This document shows positions 44,351-53,647 of a stretch of DNA of 64,000 nucleotides, piece after piece. This DNA comes from Methylocystis sp. IM3 (GTDB lineage Bacteria > Pseudomonadota > Alphaproteobacteria > Rhizobiales > Beijerinckiaceae), in assembly GCF_038070105.1 (NCBI RefSeq), contig NZ_JBBPBZ010000005.1:62001-126000 (forward strand), in the 5' to 3' direction. Below the pieces are notes generated by a model. The model made no database searches. It worked only from the letters and a program-made list of their open reading frames with translations, and was not told the DNA's origin. Both the position numbers and the translations under genes were made by a program. Position 1 is the stretch's first letter. The number at the start of each line of letters is the position of its first letter.

Positions 44351-46715
44351 GCTAACCATTCCAGGCGAAGCAAATGAGAATGAGGGCGTGAAAGCGCCTT
44401 CTCCGCCTCTGCCGCCTGATGCTCTGATTATTGTCCCGGTCAGAAACCTGGTTTTATTCCCAGGCCATGTCGTCCCGATTACGGTTGGCCGAAAAGGCTC
44501 GGTGGCAGCAGCCCAGAGGGCTGTTCGGGACCAACGCCAGGTCGGCGTTCTCACGCAGCGTAGCCCGGACGTCGCTGAGCCGACGACTGGGGAACTGCAC
44601 GGCTTTGGAACCGTTGCCAATGTCCTTCGGCTCATAACAGGTCCGGATGGCGCCAACCATCTCGTGTGCCAAGGGGAGCAACGGATCGAGGTTCTCGACT
44701 TCCTCAGCGGCTGGCCTTTTTTTGTCGCCAAGGTCTTACGGATTCCAGAGCCAAACGCGCATTCGCCGCAGATCGAGGCGCGTTTCCTGCACCTCAAAGC
44801 TCAGGCGACAGAGGCGTTGCAGTTGTTGCCACAGGCGCCCGAGGAGCTGCTGGCCGCAATACAATCGACCGAATCCCCTGGCGCCTTGGCGGACCTCGTC
44901 GCGGCCTACGTCGACTTAAAGGTCGAAGAGAGACAGCAAATTCTTGAAACCATTGACGTGGCCGCGAGGCTCGAAAAGGTTTCGCAATTGCTGGCGGAAC
45001 GCATAAAAGTCCTGCGATTGACCCAAGAAATCAGGCAGCAGACGAAGGCGGCAATCGACGAACGCCAGCGCGAGGCGCTGCTTCGCGAGCAGATGGCGGC
45101 GATTCAGCGTCAACTTGGCGAAGGGGAAGGGGCCAAAGCGCAGGAAATCGCTGAACTCAGCGAGGCAGTGGCGAATGCCAAAATGCCAAAGGAAGTTGAA
45201 GAACAAGCCAGGAAAGAGCTCCGCCGATTAGAGCGCATGCCTGAAGCCGCAACCGAATATGGCATGGTGCGGACCTATCTCGATTGGCTCATCGAGCTTC
45301 CCTGGGCGCTCCCGGAGGAAGCGCCGATCGACCTTGCCGAGGCTCGGCGTGTTCTCGAAGAAGATCATTATGGACTGGAAAAGATCAAACGACGCATTAT
45401 CGAATACCTCGCCGTTCGCAAGCTCGCTCCACATGGCAAGGCGCCGATTCTCTGCCTTGTCGGTCCTCCGGGCGTCGGCAAGACGTCGCTTGGTCAATCA
45501 ATCGCGCGCGCGTTGAACCGAAAATTCGTGCGTGTGAGCCTTGGCGGCGTTCACGACGAAGCAGAGATCCGCGGCCATCGCCGGACTTATATCGGCGCTT
45601 TGCCGGGCAATATCATCCAGGCCGCCCGTAAAGCCGGCGCGCGAAACTGCGTGATGCTCTTGGACGAGATCGACAAGCTCGGGGCTGGGATTCACGGCGA
45701 TCCCGCTGCGGCGCTGCTCGAAGTGCTCGACCCGGAACAAAACAACTCGTTCCGCGACAATTATCTTGGCGTTCCCTTCGACCTGAGCCGAGTCGTTTTC
45801 ATTTCAACGGCCAATATGCTCGATACGATCCCGGGTCCGCTACGCGATCGCATGGAGACGATCAGCCTTTCCGGCTACACGGCGGACGAGAAGCTCCATA
45901 TCGCGCACCGCTACCTCCTGGTGCGGCAAATCGAACGGAACGGCCTAAAACTCGACCAGCTAAAAATATCGGATGACGCTCTGCGGGAAATTATTAAGAG
46001 TTACACGCGCGAGGCTGGCGTGCGTAATCTGGAGCGCGAGATCGGCAGGACGGTTCGGTACGCCGCGGTGCGCATCGCTGAAGGACAAAGCGCGGCTGTC
46101 CTCGTTACCCCCGAAAGCCTAGCGGCTATCCTCGGGCCTCCGCAATTCGAGAGCGAATTGGCGATGCGCACGAGCATGCCCGGCGTCGCGACGGGGCTGG
46201 CTTGGACGCCGGTCGGCGGCGACATCCTGTTCATTGAAGCGACTCGCGTCCCGGGAAGCGGCAGGCTAATCCTGACCGGACAACTTGGGGAAGTCATGCG
46301 AGAAAGCGCTCAAGCGGCGCTTAGCGTCGTCAAGAATCGAGCAGAGTCTTACGGCATCGAGCCCGCAGCCTTCGAGAAGGCCGACATTCACATACACGTT
46401 CCGGCCGGCGCAATACCCAAAGACGGGCCAAGCGCCGGCGTTGCTATGTTCGTGGCGCTCGCTTCATTGTTGACGGAGCGAAGCGTGCGCGAAGATACGG
46501 CGATGACCGGCGAAATAAGCCTGCGAGGCTTGATCTTGCCCGTGGGCGGGATCAAAGAGAAAGTCATCGCCGCTCACGGAGCGGGCATCAAGCGCGTGAT
46601 GTTGCCCGCGCGCAACAAGAAAGATTTTGAGGATATTCCGGAAGAAGCACGCAAAGCGCTTGAATTCCTCTGGCTTGAACGGGTCGAAGACGCCGTGTCT
46701 TTCGCGTTGCGTTAG
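44343..46715 (+). CDS. lon: ATP-dependent Lon protease
   Basis: Full-length 790-residue Lon, the cytoplasmic AAA+ protease for unfolded and short-lived regulatory proteins. The N-terminal LAN domain starts at PDALIIVPVRNLVLFPGH (27-44) and is followed by a coiled coil (about 215-300). The AAA+ module has Walker A GPPGVGKTS (374-382) and Walker B CVMLLDEIDKLG (about 436-447). The protease has Ser697 in PKDGPSAGVAMF and Lys740 in PVGGIKEK, spaced 43 as in known Lon. It starts with a GTG at 44343 inside the hsp20 end, a translational coupling not typical of housekeeping lon. Probably an additional island copy. Confidence 0.95.
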   Translation: MAELTIPGEANENEGVKAPSPPLPPDALIIVPVRNLVLFPGHVVPITVGRKGSVAAAQRAVRDQRQVGVLTQRSPDVAEPTTGELHGFGTVANVLRLITGPDGANHLVCQGEQRIEVLDFLSGWPFFVAKVLRIPEPNAHSPQIEARFLHLKAQATEALQLLPQAPEELLAAIQSTESPGALADLVAAYVDLKVEERQQILETIDVAARLEKVSQLLAERIKVLRLTQEIRQQTKAAIDERQREALLREQMAAIQRQLGEGEGAKAQEIAELSEAVANAKMPKEVEEQARKELRRLERMPEAATEYGMVRTYLDWLIELPWALPEEAPIDLAEARRVLEEDHYGLEKIKRRIIEYLAVRKLAPHGKAPILCLVGPPGVGKTSLGQSIARALNRKFVRVSLGGVHDEAEIRGHRRTYIGALPGNIIQAARKAGARNCVMLLDEIDKLGAGIHGDPAAALLEVLDPEQNNSFRDNYLGVPFDLSRVVFISTANMLDTIPGPLRDRMETISLSGYTADEKLHIAHRYLLVRQIERNGLKLDQLKISDDALREIIKSYTREAGVRNLEREIGRTVRYAAVRIAEGQSAAVLVTPESLAAILGPPQFESELAMRTSMPGVATGLAWTPVGGDILFIEATRVPGSGRLILTGQLGEVMRESAQAALSVVKNRAESYGIEPAAFEKADIHIHVPAGAIPKDGPSAGVAMFVALASLLTERSVREDTAMTGEISLRGLILPVGGIKEKVIAAHGAGIKRVMLPARNKKDFEDIPEEARKALEFLWLERVEDAVSFALR

Positions 46716-46789
46716 GTGGTCAAACACGATTTTAGGACGGGTCGAAAAAATATCGTGCCCTTGGTGGCGGACTTCTCAAGAGCGCAACG

Positions 46790-47590
46790 ATGCCTGAGCT
46801 TCCGGACGTGGAAATTTTCAGGAGAGTCGCCGATCGCTGCCGCGGGCGAAATATCGACTACGCCTTAATCGTCGATCCCGGCATTCTGAAAGGGATTTCC
46901 GCGAAAGAACTGGAACGGCGGCTCAAAGGGGAACAGTTGCGGTCCTCGCGACGCCACGGCAAGCACCTCTTTCTCGAGCTGAGCAAGCCTGGCGTTCTAG
47001 CCCTACATTTCGGCATGAACGGCTCCCTAAAGCTCGTCGAAGAGAGCGATCCGCATCCTCCCTATTGCCGGCTCGAACTCTATCTTAAGGAAGACGGCCG
47101 ATTGGCTTACGTCAACCCCCGTCGCCTCGGCGGCGTCAGCCTGGCCACGAATGTCGAGGCCTTCGTGAACGAAGCAGCGCTTGGTCCCGACGCGCTGGAT
47201 CCGGCGTTCGCTTCTTCGGATTTCGCGTCCATCCTCGCCAACAGCGAACGCGACGTGAAATCAGTCCTGATGGATCAGAGTTTGATGGCGGGCATCGGCA
47301 ACATTTACTCCGATGAGATTCTTTTCCAGGCTCGTATCTTCCCTGGCATGGCCGCATGCCGACTGGGCCAGGAGGCGGCGCGACAGCTTTTTCGCGTTAT
47401 GAGAAAGACCCTGAAAGTAGCCATCGAGAGCGGTGCAGGGTCGGAGCGCGGCGTCAAAAATTTGCCGAAGGGATTTCTCTTGATGGAGCGGTATCCCAAA
47501 GGCCTGTGCCCACATTGCGGGGCCCCGCTCGTCACCGTAAAACGCGCAGGTCGTACAAGCTACTATTGCCGGCGGTGCCAGCCCGAGTAG
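46790..47590 (+). CDS. mutM: Formamidopyrimidine-DNA glycosylase (Fpg/MutM type)
   Basis: A 266-residue base-excision enzyme that removes oxidised purines. The catalytic start is MPELPDVEIF (Pro2 nucleophile, Glu3). Other family blocks: HGKHLFLELSKPGVLALHFG, the helix-two-turn-helix MDQSLMAGIGNIYSDEILFQ and a C-terminal zinc finger CPHCGAPL...YYCRRCQ. Residue 6 is Asp where most Fpg proteins have Glu, a feature of the Fpg-like side branch, so substrate choice may differ. It follows lon by about 75 bases on the same strand. Confidence 0.92.
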   Translation: MPELPDVEIFRRVADRCRGRNIDYALIVDPGILKGISAKELERRLKGEQLRSSRRHGKHLFLELSKPGVLALHFGMNGSLKLVEESDPHPPYCRLELYLKEDGRLAYVNPRRLGGVSLATNVEAFVNEAALGPDALDPAFASSDFASILANSERDVKSVLMDQSLMAGIGNIYSDEILFQARIFPGMAACRLGQEAARQLFRVMRKTLKVAIESGAGSERGVKNLPKGFLLMERYPKGLCPHCGAPLVTVKRAGRTSYYCRRCQPE

Positions 47591-47721
47591 TTAATTTGTC
47601 GGAGGTGCAGGGATCCTAAGCTTGTCCTGCGAGGTCCGCCAGGCGGCAATCGTTCTTGACAATTACGGCGAGACGATCTTGGCGGAGCGCAGCCAGGGGG
47701 CCAGTTGCCAGCGGGGAGCAC

Positions 47722-48231
47722 ATGCGAGCGCTGATCGTCAGCTCAGACCGTTTTGAAGACAGCGAACTCTCGGAGCCGCTGCGACAGCTGCAGGCAAAAG
47801 GGGTGGACGTGGACATCGCCGCGCCGCAGAAAGGGCCGATTACCGGTAAACATCGACACAGGGTGAGCGCCGGCCTGAGCCTTAGCGCTGTGCGAGCAGA
47901 GGATTATGACCTGCTGCTGTTGCCCGGCGGCGAAGCGCCGGCGAACCTTCGGAATATCCCCGACGCAGTGGCCATCGTCAGACATTTCCTTCTTGCCGAC
48001 AAGCCCGTCGCCGCGATCTGCCATGGACCGCAGCTCTTGATCGCCACTGGGCTGATGGCGGGACGCGCTGCTACCTGCTATCGCGCGGTGGGACAGGAGT
48101 TGGAGGCCGCAGGGGTGAACTACCTCGACCGCGAGGTGGTCGTGGATGGCAACCTCGTCACCTCGCGCCAGCCTGCCGACCTTCCGGCCTTCATGCGAGC
48201 GATCTTCAGGGCCACGAGACTCTCGCTTTGA
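47722..48231 (+). CDS. DJ-1/PfpI-family protein
   Basis: A 169-residue protein of the DJ-1/PfpI superfamily (stress-related deglycase, hydrolase or peptidase). The nucleophile elbow is PVAAICHGPQLLIATGLMAG with Cys in AICHGP; earlier strands are MRALIVSSDRFEDSELSEPL and YDLLLLPGGEAPANLRNIPD (Glu/Gly site). It ends with LVTSRQPADLPAFMRAIF, the usual closing block. The ATG at 47722 follows GGGGAG; upstream codons show no family similarity. Confidence 0.92.
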   Translation: MRALIVSSDRFEDSELSEPLRQLQAKGVDVDIAAPQKGPITGKHRHRVSAGLSLSAVRAEDYDLLLLPGGEAPANLRNIPDAVAIVRHFLLADKPVAAICHGPQLLIATGLMAGRAATCYRAVGQELEAAGVNYLDREVVVDGNLVTSRQPADLPAFMRAIFRATRLSL

Positions 48232-48340
48232 TGCCGGACCAAGGCCACCTGCTCCCTGACGGCCGGCGCCACGAAGAAGTTTCCCGCAAGGACGACATCG
48301 CTTATGGTTGCAAATGCGCGAGCCGATCTTGGGGTGGAAC

Positions 48341-48535
48341 TCAGCGTAACGCGTCACATATCCTTTCCGCGAGCAAGGGGATGTCGAAAACATTTCGCTG
48401 ATCTTCGGCCTCCTCTTGCGTGAGCAGATCGAAAAGGAAGCAGGCGAGCCCGCGATCAACGAGTTTTTTGGGCTACAAAGCCATTTCGCGGACTCAGCCG
48501 AGACGAACCGCCGCCATGAGCGAATTTTACCAACG
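48341..48535 (-). pseudogene. Dienelactone-hydrolase-like fragment, N-terminal part
   Basis: Read leftward: KFAHGGGSSRLSPRNGFVAQ, a one-base shift in an A-rich run (near 48465), then LVDRGLACFLFDLLTQEEAE and FDIPLLAERICDALR before a stop. This is the front of the hydrolase domain that often follows a phosphoribosyltransferase (its HGSGSSR block is unmistakable). The nucleophile elbow and everything after are missing. It pairs in content with the C-terminal fragment at 20149-20315. Confidence 0.75.
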
Positions 48536-48678
48536 CCGATGGATGCGGGAGAAGGTATAAAACCCCCGGCAATCCATGAGGCGCGATCAGGACATCCCTT
48601 CGTCCCTAGGTTGATCAGGTCCGGAACAAGCGGATCAAATACGCTCGCTCCGGCCGACCTTGCCTGATGACGCTGCCG

Positions 48679-49245
48679 TTATTCGGGCGCATGTTCGCCG
48701 AGCGGCGTTACCCGACTTGCTTGCCGCCCCTTCTCGCCTTCCTCTTCTACGAACCGCACGCGCGTACCGAGCCCTAAGCTGTCAAAGCCTGGTTCCCGGA
48801 CGCTGTTTCGATGGAAATATATCTCGCGACCATCGGCGCTTTCCAGGAAGCCGTAACCATCCTCAGGCAGAAGTTTCTTCACGACGCCAGTCGGCTGTTC
48901 CTCATGAAGCTTTACCTTGCCGCGCATTTCGCCCACTTGATCCTGCAATTGCCGAACTGCTCTGTTGAAGGCGTCGTGGAGCGCGAATTCGAAGCGCTGG
49001 AATCGCTCGTCCAAATGCGGAGTGCGCTCAACTGCGACTTCGCGTTCGTCCGGAAGACTGAGGTGTATATGAATGTCGTAAAGCCCGCCGGTATGATGGC
49101 GGCCGCCCGGCCCTTTCACGACGACGCGGCAAGCTGTAAGCCGACCATAGCGATCCTCAAGACGCTGAATTTGCGCGATGATTTGATCACGAAATGCTTC
49201 CGACGGCTCCATTCCCTGAAAGTCTATTTGCGGGTCCGTCTTCAT
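48679..49245 (-). CDS. Ribosome-hibernation factor (HPF/RaiA type) fused to a cold-shock domain
   Basis: A 188-residue fusion. Residues about 1-105 have the S30AE/HPF layout: IDFQGMEPSEAFRDQIIAQI, LTACRVVVKG, GGLYDIHIHLSLPDEREVAV and DAFNRAVRQLQDQV. Residues about 115-175 form a cold-shock-type OB fold: GVVKKLLPEDGYGFLESADG, EIYFHRNSV, GTRVRFVEEEGEKG. The first part would occupy the 30S decoding centre and the second would bind RNA. AAGGAG precedes the ATG. A decayed second copy of the cold-shock half lies at 9657-9899. Confidence 0.87.
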   Translation of the reverse strand: MKTDPQIDFQGMEPSEAFRDQIIAQIQRLEDRYGRLTACRVVVKGPGGRHHTGGLYDIHIHLSLPDEREVAVERTPHLDERFQRFEFALHDAFNRAVRQLQDQVGEMRGKVKLHEEQPTGVVKKLLPEDGYGFLESADGREIYFHRNSVREPGFDSLGLGTRVRFVEEEGEKGRQASRVTPLGEHAPE

Positions 49246-49817
49246 GGCTCGCTCCTTTGCGCGGGAAGCGCTTGGCGGCTTCCGTTCAGCGATTGAATTC
49301 TAAATTCATCATCGACGTTTGGACCTGCGGTTGATTGCCACACAAAACGTCAGCCAAGTAAGGGGAAAGAAACCTTGGAGCGATGAGCTGACGATCGACG
49401 AATCGCAGCGGAGCTTAAGAAAAGGCGTCTGCAGCGATTGCGCACTTCCAGAAAAGAGACCGTCCGGGCTGTTGCTGCCGGCGCCCATCGCCGGCGAGTC
49501 TGGTTTTGTTCCGGGTTTCCACCTTAAAGAAGATATGAGGGAAGCGGTCGGCGGCGGCTGGGCGCCCGGCGGATGCGCAAGCGATCCGGCGCGCCTCAGA
49601 CAGGCGCCGCGCAACCTGGCTGGCGCGAAAACGTCTCGTTGTCGATCAAACCAGCGCGCGGGGTCAGGGCGCCCCGCGATGTCAACTCGATCATGCCGCC
49701 GTCGACGACGAACCTGCCGAAGCCCTGATGATGGATCGTTTTCGGATTCTTCCTCGCCGGATCGACCCACGCCTTGAGGCCTTCCAGAACGGATCGGATG
49801 CTGCTTAGTTAGCGTCA
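49246..49817. other. Gap with a coding remnant
   Basis: About 570 bases. On the minus strand one frame (about 49596-49795) reads AVLEGLKAWVDPARKNPKTI and GRFVVDGGMIELTSRGALTP before a stop, which looks like the tail of a real gene but has no start and no family I can name. The rest is without support. Confidence 0.35.
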
Positions 49818-52691
49818 TCAGAAGTTGATCAAGAGTCGATCCAGGCTCGACGCAGAGATGACGTCGTTTTCAATTGCGCATGGCCTCCCATCCACTTCAA
49901 CTCGCTTCGCCCCTGGATATCGGAAGGTTATTCTTTCCGGCGCCGGCCCGGTCAGCGTCATTTCCACTGTTGCGCAAGAAGGCCCGCGTTGCGCTCTCAG
50001 ATTGACAACGCCGAAGTTAGTTGGCAACTCACGCAGCGTGATCCCTTCACCCTCCCACCATGCGTCGGGGACGGCCCGGAACAGTTCGAGCGTGGTTCCA
50101 TCCTCCCTCAACAGCATCCGCCGGATCGCGGTTGCGAATTCCGCTCCAATCCATGTGTGCGGCATGTCGCCGATGTATTCCGGCGCTCGCGGCGCAGCCC
50201 AGGCGACTTCGGCTGACTCTCGCCAACCACTCGGCCGTCGACACGCGAGTGCGGCCGACAACAGTTCGAACGCGTCTTCAAAACGGCCCAAAGACACGAA
50301 GGCGTTTAGACTCCGTATCGCGTAGGGCGGATAGGATCCCTCGAAGTCGGGCTTGCCGAACAGCTTGATACGGGCTGCGGAAATATCATAGGTCGCCTGG
50401 AGGAATTCAGCCGGAAGCACGTCTTGCACCCGGCAGGGCTCGAAGGCGATGGAAGTCGAAGTTGGATCGACGTCCTCACGATCGGCGGAGCCGTGGATCA
50501 CGCCCGTGCCCAGCTGTTCGGTGGTCATGCGGATCGACCGCGCTAGATTTGCGGCGAACTCGGCCCCCTTCGCTTGCGCATGCGCCGCGACAGCGGTGTC
50601 GCCGATCTCGCCGGCCAGATATTCGCAATTGCGCCATGCGCTCAAGGCGAAATAATTGTCCCAGTAGCTGTAGCATGGCTTGCTGTAGCCCTCGTGACTG
50701 ATGGAGGGAGCCAAGAGGCCATGGAAACAGGACGCCGGCCCATACAGCGCGTTCGTCCTTGCGCAAAGCGCCTCGATGAATGTTGTCGCCCGAACAACGG
50801 GTTCGAAAATCGCGTCGAGGAAGGCCCGGTCACGAGTGTTGCGATAAACGTCGGCGGCAATGCCGACAAACTCGCCCTGTGAATCAAACTCGATGTCGCT
50901 TCCATAGCCGCGATAAACGCCGCCATCCAGGTCGAGAATCGGCGGAACCATGCCGTTTTCGTAGATCCGTTTGGCATACCAGATCACATAGGCTTTGGCC
51001 TCTTCGGCCAAGCCAGCCCAGAGCAGGGCAAGCGCTTGCGAGGAGCCGTCGCGAATCCAGGTGCGGTCGTAATTGCGCGGGCCGGGCTTGAAGGCGTAGC
51101 CCGTTGAGTTGACGAGGATATATGAGCTTTGCGCCTCGACCGTGTCGCTGACTTCGCGGTCTCCTACCGTGATCTTTCGCGGCCCGATCTTCTCCCGCCA
51201 GAAGCGGAGGACCTCCGCGCGAAGGGCGTTGAAATCGGCGTCGGCGCGGGGCGTGACGCCATCCCGCATCGGCGACGACACGACGACGGCGACGCTCTCT
51301 CCCTGAGCGAGACGAAAGCTGAACTCGCAGGCGGCGCTGAGGAGGCTCGAGTCCGAACGAAGGCTCCGCGCCGTCTCTCTTGGCGCGTCGCCGATCAGTC
51401 GCACAATGTCTCCATTGTCGAAGTCGGCGATCGAGACGATGTCGGGCGCGCGCGAGACGGCGAGATATGGCCTGTCGTCGACCCAAACCTGCCGGCCATC
51501 GACGGCGATGGCGTCGATGGCCGCGTGGCCGCCATGTTGCCAGTAAGGATTGATCTGGACAGGGCGCAGGGCAAGGACGAGCGCGCCCTCCTGCAAAAAG
51601 CCGCTTCGATTTGTGACGCGGTATTCGACCAGCGCTTCCCCCGCATGCGCGAGGGCTGTCGCGGCGAGTTCGACGCCACAGAGAGACCAGACCACGCGCG
51701 GGATCGGCAGCGACCCTTCGGCAAGGGATTGGCTGACGGCGTCGCTCGCGGGCGCACCGCGCAGGACCCCGCTTAGCCGGAGCAAGGGCGTGATCTGGGG
51801 CGATTGGGCTTTCGGTTCGAGGTCTCCATATTCGTCGAAAAGCGCTTCCTCGGTGTGGCTCGGTTCCCCCACCACGGTCCAATATACTTGGCGGCCCAGA
51901 AGCGCCTGCGGGTAAAGATCGCTGCGCCCCGCCCGAGCGCCGCGTTCCAATTGACCGATGGGCATGCGGTCCTTGTTCAGGACGCGGAGCTTGAGTTCGT
52001 TGACGACGGCGCCATCGGGCGAGCTGGTCTCGTGAACGATCAGGCGGAAGTAGCGGGCGGTCGTGGAGCGCCACCAGAAGCTATCACTCTCGCCGCTGCC
52101 GACCGTGATGCGGCCCACTGTGCGAAAGTTTACGCCGTCGTCGGAGAGATAGACCGAAAAATCCGTTCCGTATGTCTTTCCCCATGCAATCAGCGCGCCC
52201 AGAGGGAAGCGGGGATAACCGAAATCAACCGTAATGCTCTCCCCGGCGCGGAGCGTGACGGGCGAATGCCCGAGCGCTGCGACGCGTCCTTCCTCCGTAA
52301 CCGAGGGAGCCTTGGAGGGGCCGTAAAGATTGATCTCGACAATTTGGACCGATCGCGCCGGTCCCGCATCGTCGCCTGCCCAGCGCAGGAAGCGGGCCGC
52401 AATTGGTGGAAAGGCGAAGATTTCCTGCCCGCCTTCGCCATAGCGCGTGCGACAAAGATGCGCCCAGATTTTGCCGTCGAGCGACGACTCGAATCCATAT
52501 ATTATCGGGGCCTGCTTGCCCCAATAAACTTCGAGCCCGCCGACCATCGCGATTTCGCCAAGATCGATCTCAAGCCAGGGTGTCTTACATGGCTCCGCAT
52601 GCCACGACGTCGTATAATTGCCGTCGATAGCAAGCCGCGGATCGCCGCTGCTGGCAGTGATCTTCCAGCGAAGTTTACTTGGGACATCCAC
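49818..52691 (-). CDS. Discoidin-domain protein with glycosidase-like catalytic region
   Basis: A 957-residue protein. Two discoidin (F5/8 type C) modules lie at about 1-128 (DGNYTTSWHAEPCKTPWLEI, FLRWAGDDAG) and 140-245 (YLSDDGVNFRTVGRI). The rest resembles the (alpha/alpha)6 barrel of glucoamylase- and trehalase-type glycosidases, with FKPGPRNYDRTWIRDGSSQA, YGSDIEFDSQGEFVGIAADV, SYWDNYFALSAWRNCEYLAG and MPHTWIGAEFATAIRRML. No signal peptide is visible, so it is probably cytoplasmic or exported otherwise. Substrate unknown. Catalytic acids cannot be assigned safely; Asp in TWIRDG and Glu in IEFDSQGEF are candidates. Confidence 0.75.
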   Translation of the reverse strand: MDVPSKLRWKITASSGDPRLAIDGNYTTSWHAEPCKTPWLEIDLGEIAMVGGLEVYWGKQAPIIYGFESSLDGKIWAHLCRTRYGEGGQEIFAFPPIAARFLRWAGDDAGPARSVQIVEINLYGPSKAPSVTEEGRVAALGHSPVTLRAGESITVDFGYPRFPLGALIAWGKTYGTDFSVYLSDDGVNFRTVGRITVGSGESDSFWWRSTTARYFRLIVHETSSPDGAVVNELKLRVLNKDRMPIGQLERGARAGRSDLYPQALLGRQVYWTVVGEPSHTEEALFDEYGDLEPKAQSPQITPLLRLSGVLRGAPASDAVSQSLAEGSLPIPRVVWSLCGVELAATALAHAGEALVEYRVTNRSGFLQEGALVLALRPVQINPYWQHGGHAAIDAIAVDGRQVWVDDRPYLAVSRAPDIVSIADFDNGDIVRLIGDAPRETARSLRSDSSLLSAACEFSFRLAQGESVAVVVSSPMRDGVTPRADADFNALRAEVLRFWREKIGPRKITVGDREVSDTVEAQSSYILVNSTGYAFKPGPRNYDRTWIRDGSSQALALLWAGLAEEAKAYVIWYAKRIYENGMVPPILDLDGGVYRGYGSDIEFDSQGEFVGIAADVYRNTRDRAFLDAIFEPVVRATTFIEALCARTNALYGPASCFHGLLAPSISHEGYSKPCYSYWDNYFALSAWRNCEYLAGEIGDTAVAAHAQAKGAEFAANLARSIRMTTEQLGTGVIHGSADREDVDPTSTSIAFEPCRVQDVLPAEFLQATYDISAARIKLFGKPDFEGSYPPYAIRSLNAFVSLGRFEDAFELLSAALACRRPSGWRESAEVAWAAPRAPEYIGDMPHTWIGAEFATAIRRMLLREDGTTLELFRAVPDAWWEGEGITLRELPTNFGVVNLRAQRGPSCATVEMTLTGPAPERITFRYPGAKRVEVDGRPCAIENDVISASSLDRLLINF

Positions 52692-53019
52692 AGGGCGCTA
52701 CTTGATGTCGTCTCTTGACGTGACCCTAACAAAGCCACTTGATTTTGTCTCTCATAGGCGAGGACACCTGACAAAATTTTGCGGGCGTAGCTTTGCGACG
52801 AACGCAGCGCCGCCATAACTTTCATGTAATTGTTACGCCTGCGCTCTACCCAAGCCTATCTTGGAAATCGGCGCGTCGACCGACTGTCAAACCGAGTTCT
52901 CGGCGCGACACATGACGCGCACTAAAACCAAAAGCGCCGGAATGTTAGATCTTTCTGCCTTCCGAAGTTGACGTCTCTGGGCGAAACTCTGGCATTATTT
53001 CTGGGTAAGTCACGAGAAG
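52692..53019 (+). other. Intergenic region between divergent genes
   Basis: About 330 bases with no supported gene. TTGACG at 52968 and CATTAT at 52993 could be -35 and -10 boxes (spacing 19) for the membrane protein at 53020, a weak match. Confidence 0.3.
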
Positions 53020-53523
53020 ATGATCGACCTTCTGATATTTCTGGCCTCATCCGCGGCGGTGCTCCAGATTGTTGTCACTGTGGTAGCGGACCGGATTGGG
53101 CCAGACGTTTCCGGGCGTTTCCTTGAGGTGAACCCGCGCTACAACCGGGAAAGCCTGACCGAATGGGTTCTCTGCAACCCAGCGAAAGCCCGTCGTTACG
53201 CCTTTCCTGTGCTCTTTCCACTCGACGCCTTGTTCCTATTCTGCTTCGGCGGTTTTCTTGGGCTCGGTTCAGTGGCTGCCGCTCATACCCTGCAATGGCC
53301 TTCCTACGCGGATTGGCTGCTTGCTTTGGCGCCCGGATTTTTTGTGGCGTGCGACCTTGCTGAAGACGTCATGTTGGCGCGCTTTTTACTTGCGCCGACG
53401 CTCATCACCAGGGAAGCTGTCGCGGCGGCCAAAGCCATCACGGGGATAAAAATAGCGCTCGTCGTCGTAGCGACATTGCAAACGGCGCTCGTCTCAGCAG
53501 TCGGGACGTTCTCGTCGTATTAG
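53020..53523 (+). CDS. Hypothetical membrane protein, about four helices
   Basis: A 167-residue protein with hydrophobic segments at about 3-24, 60-88, 95-112 and 138-160; the loop NPRYNRESLTEWVLCNPAKA lies between the first two. A GAGAAG site precedes the ATG. Family not recognised. It converges on the topoisomerase VI B remnant. Confidence 0.65.
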   Translation: MIDLLIFLASSAAVLQIVVTVVADRIGPDVSGRFLEVNPRYNRESLTEWVLCNPAKARRYAFPVLFPLDALFLFCFGGFLGLGSVAAAHTLQWPSYADWLLALAPGFFVACDLAEDVMLARFLLAPTLITREAVAAAKAITGIKIALVVVATLQTALVSAVGTFSSY

Positions 53524-53647
53524 CCGCGTACTGGCGCCGTGGTCGGCGCCGGGCCGAAAACCGGCGGAGATCGTGCTGTTTCACTTTCTTGCCTTTATCG
53601 CGTGATCCTTCGCGTCGCGCCGGCTGCGGCGAGCCGCCCGACAACGC

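Noticed and set aside
50884..52074. A 396-residue Arg-rich minus-strand open frame
   Set aside because: It is an out-of-frame shadow of the 957-residue glycosidase-like gene; its composition is that of a frame-shifted GC-rich gene.
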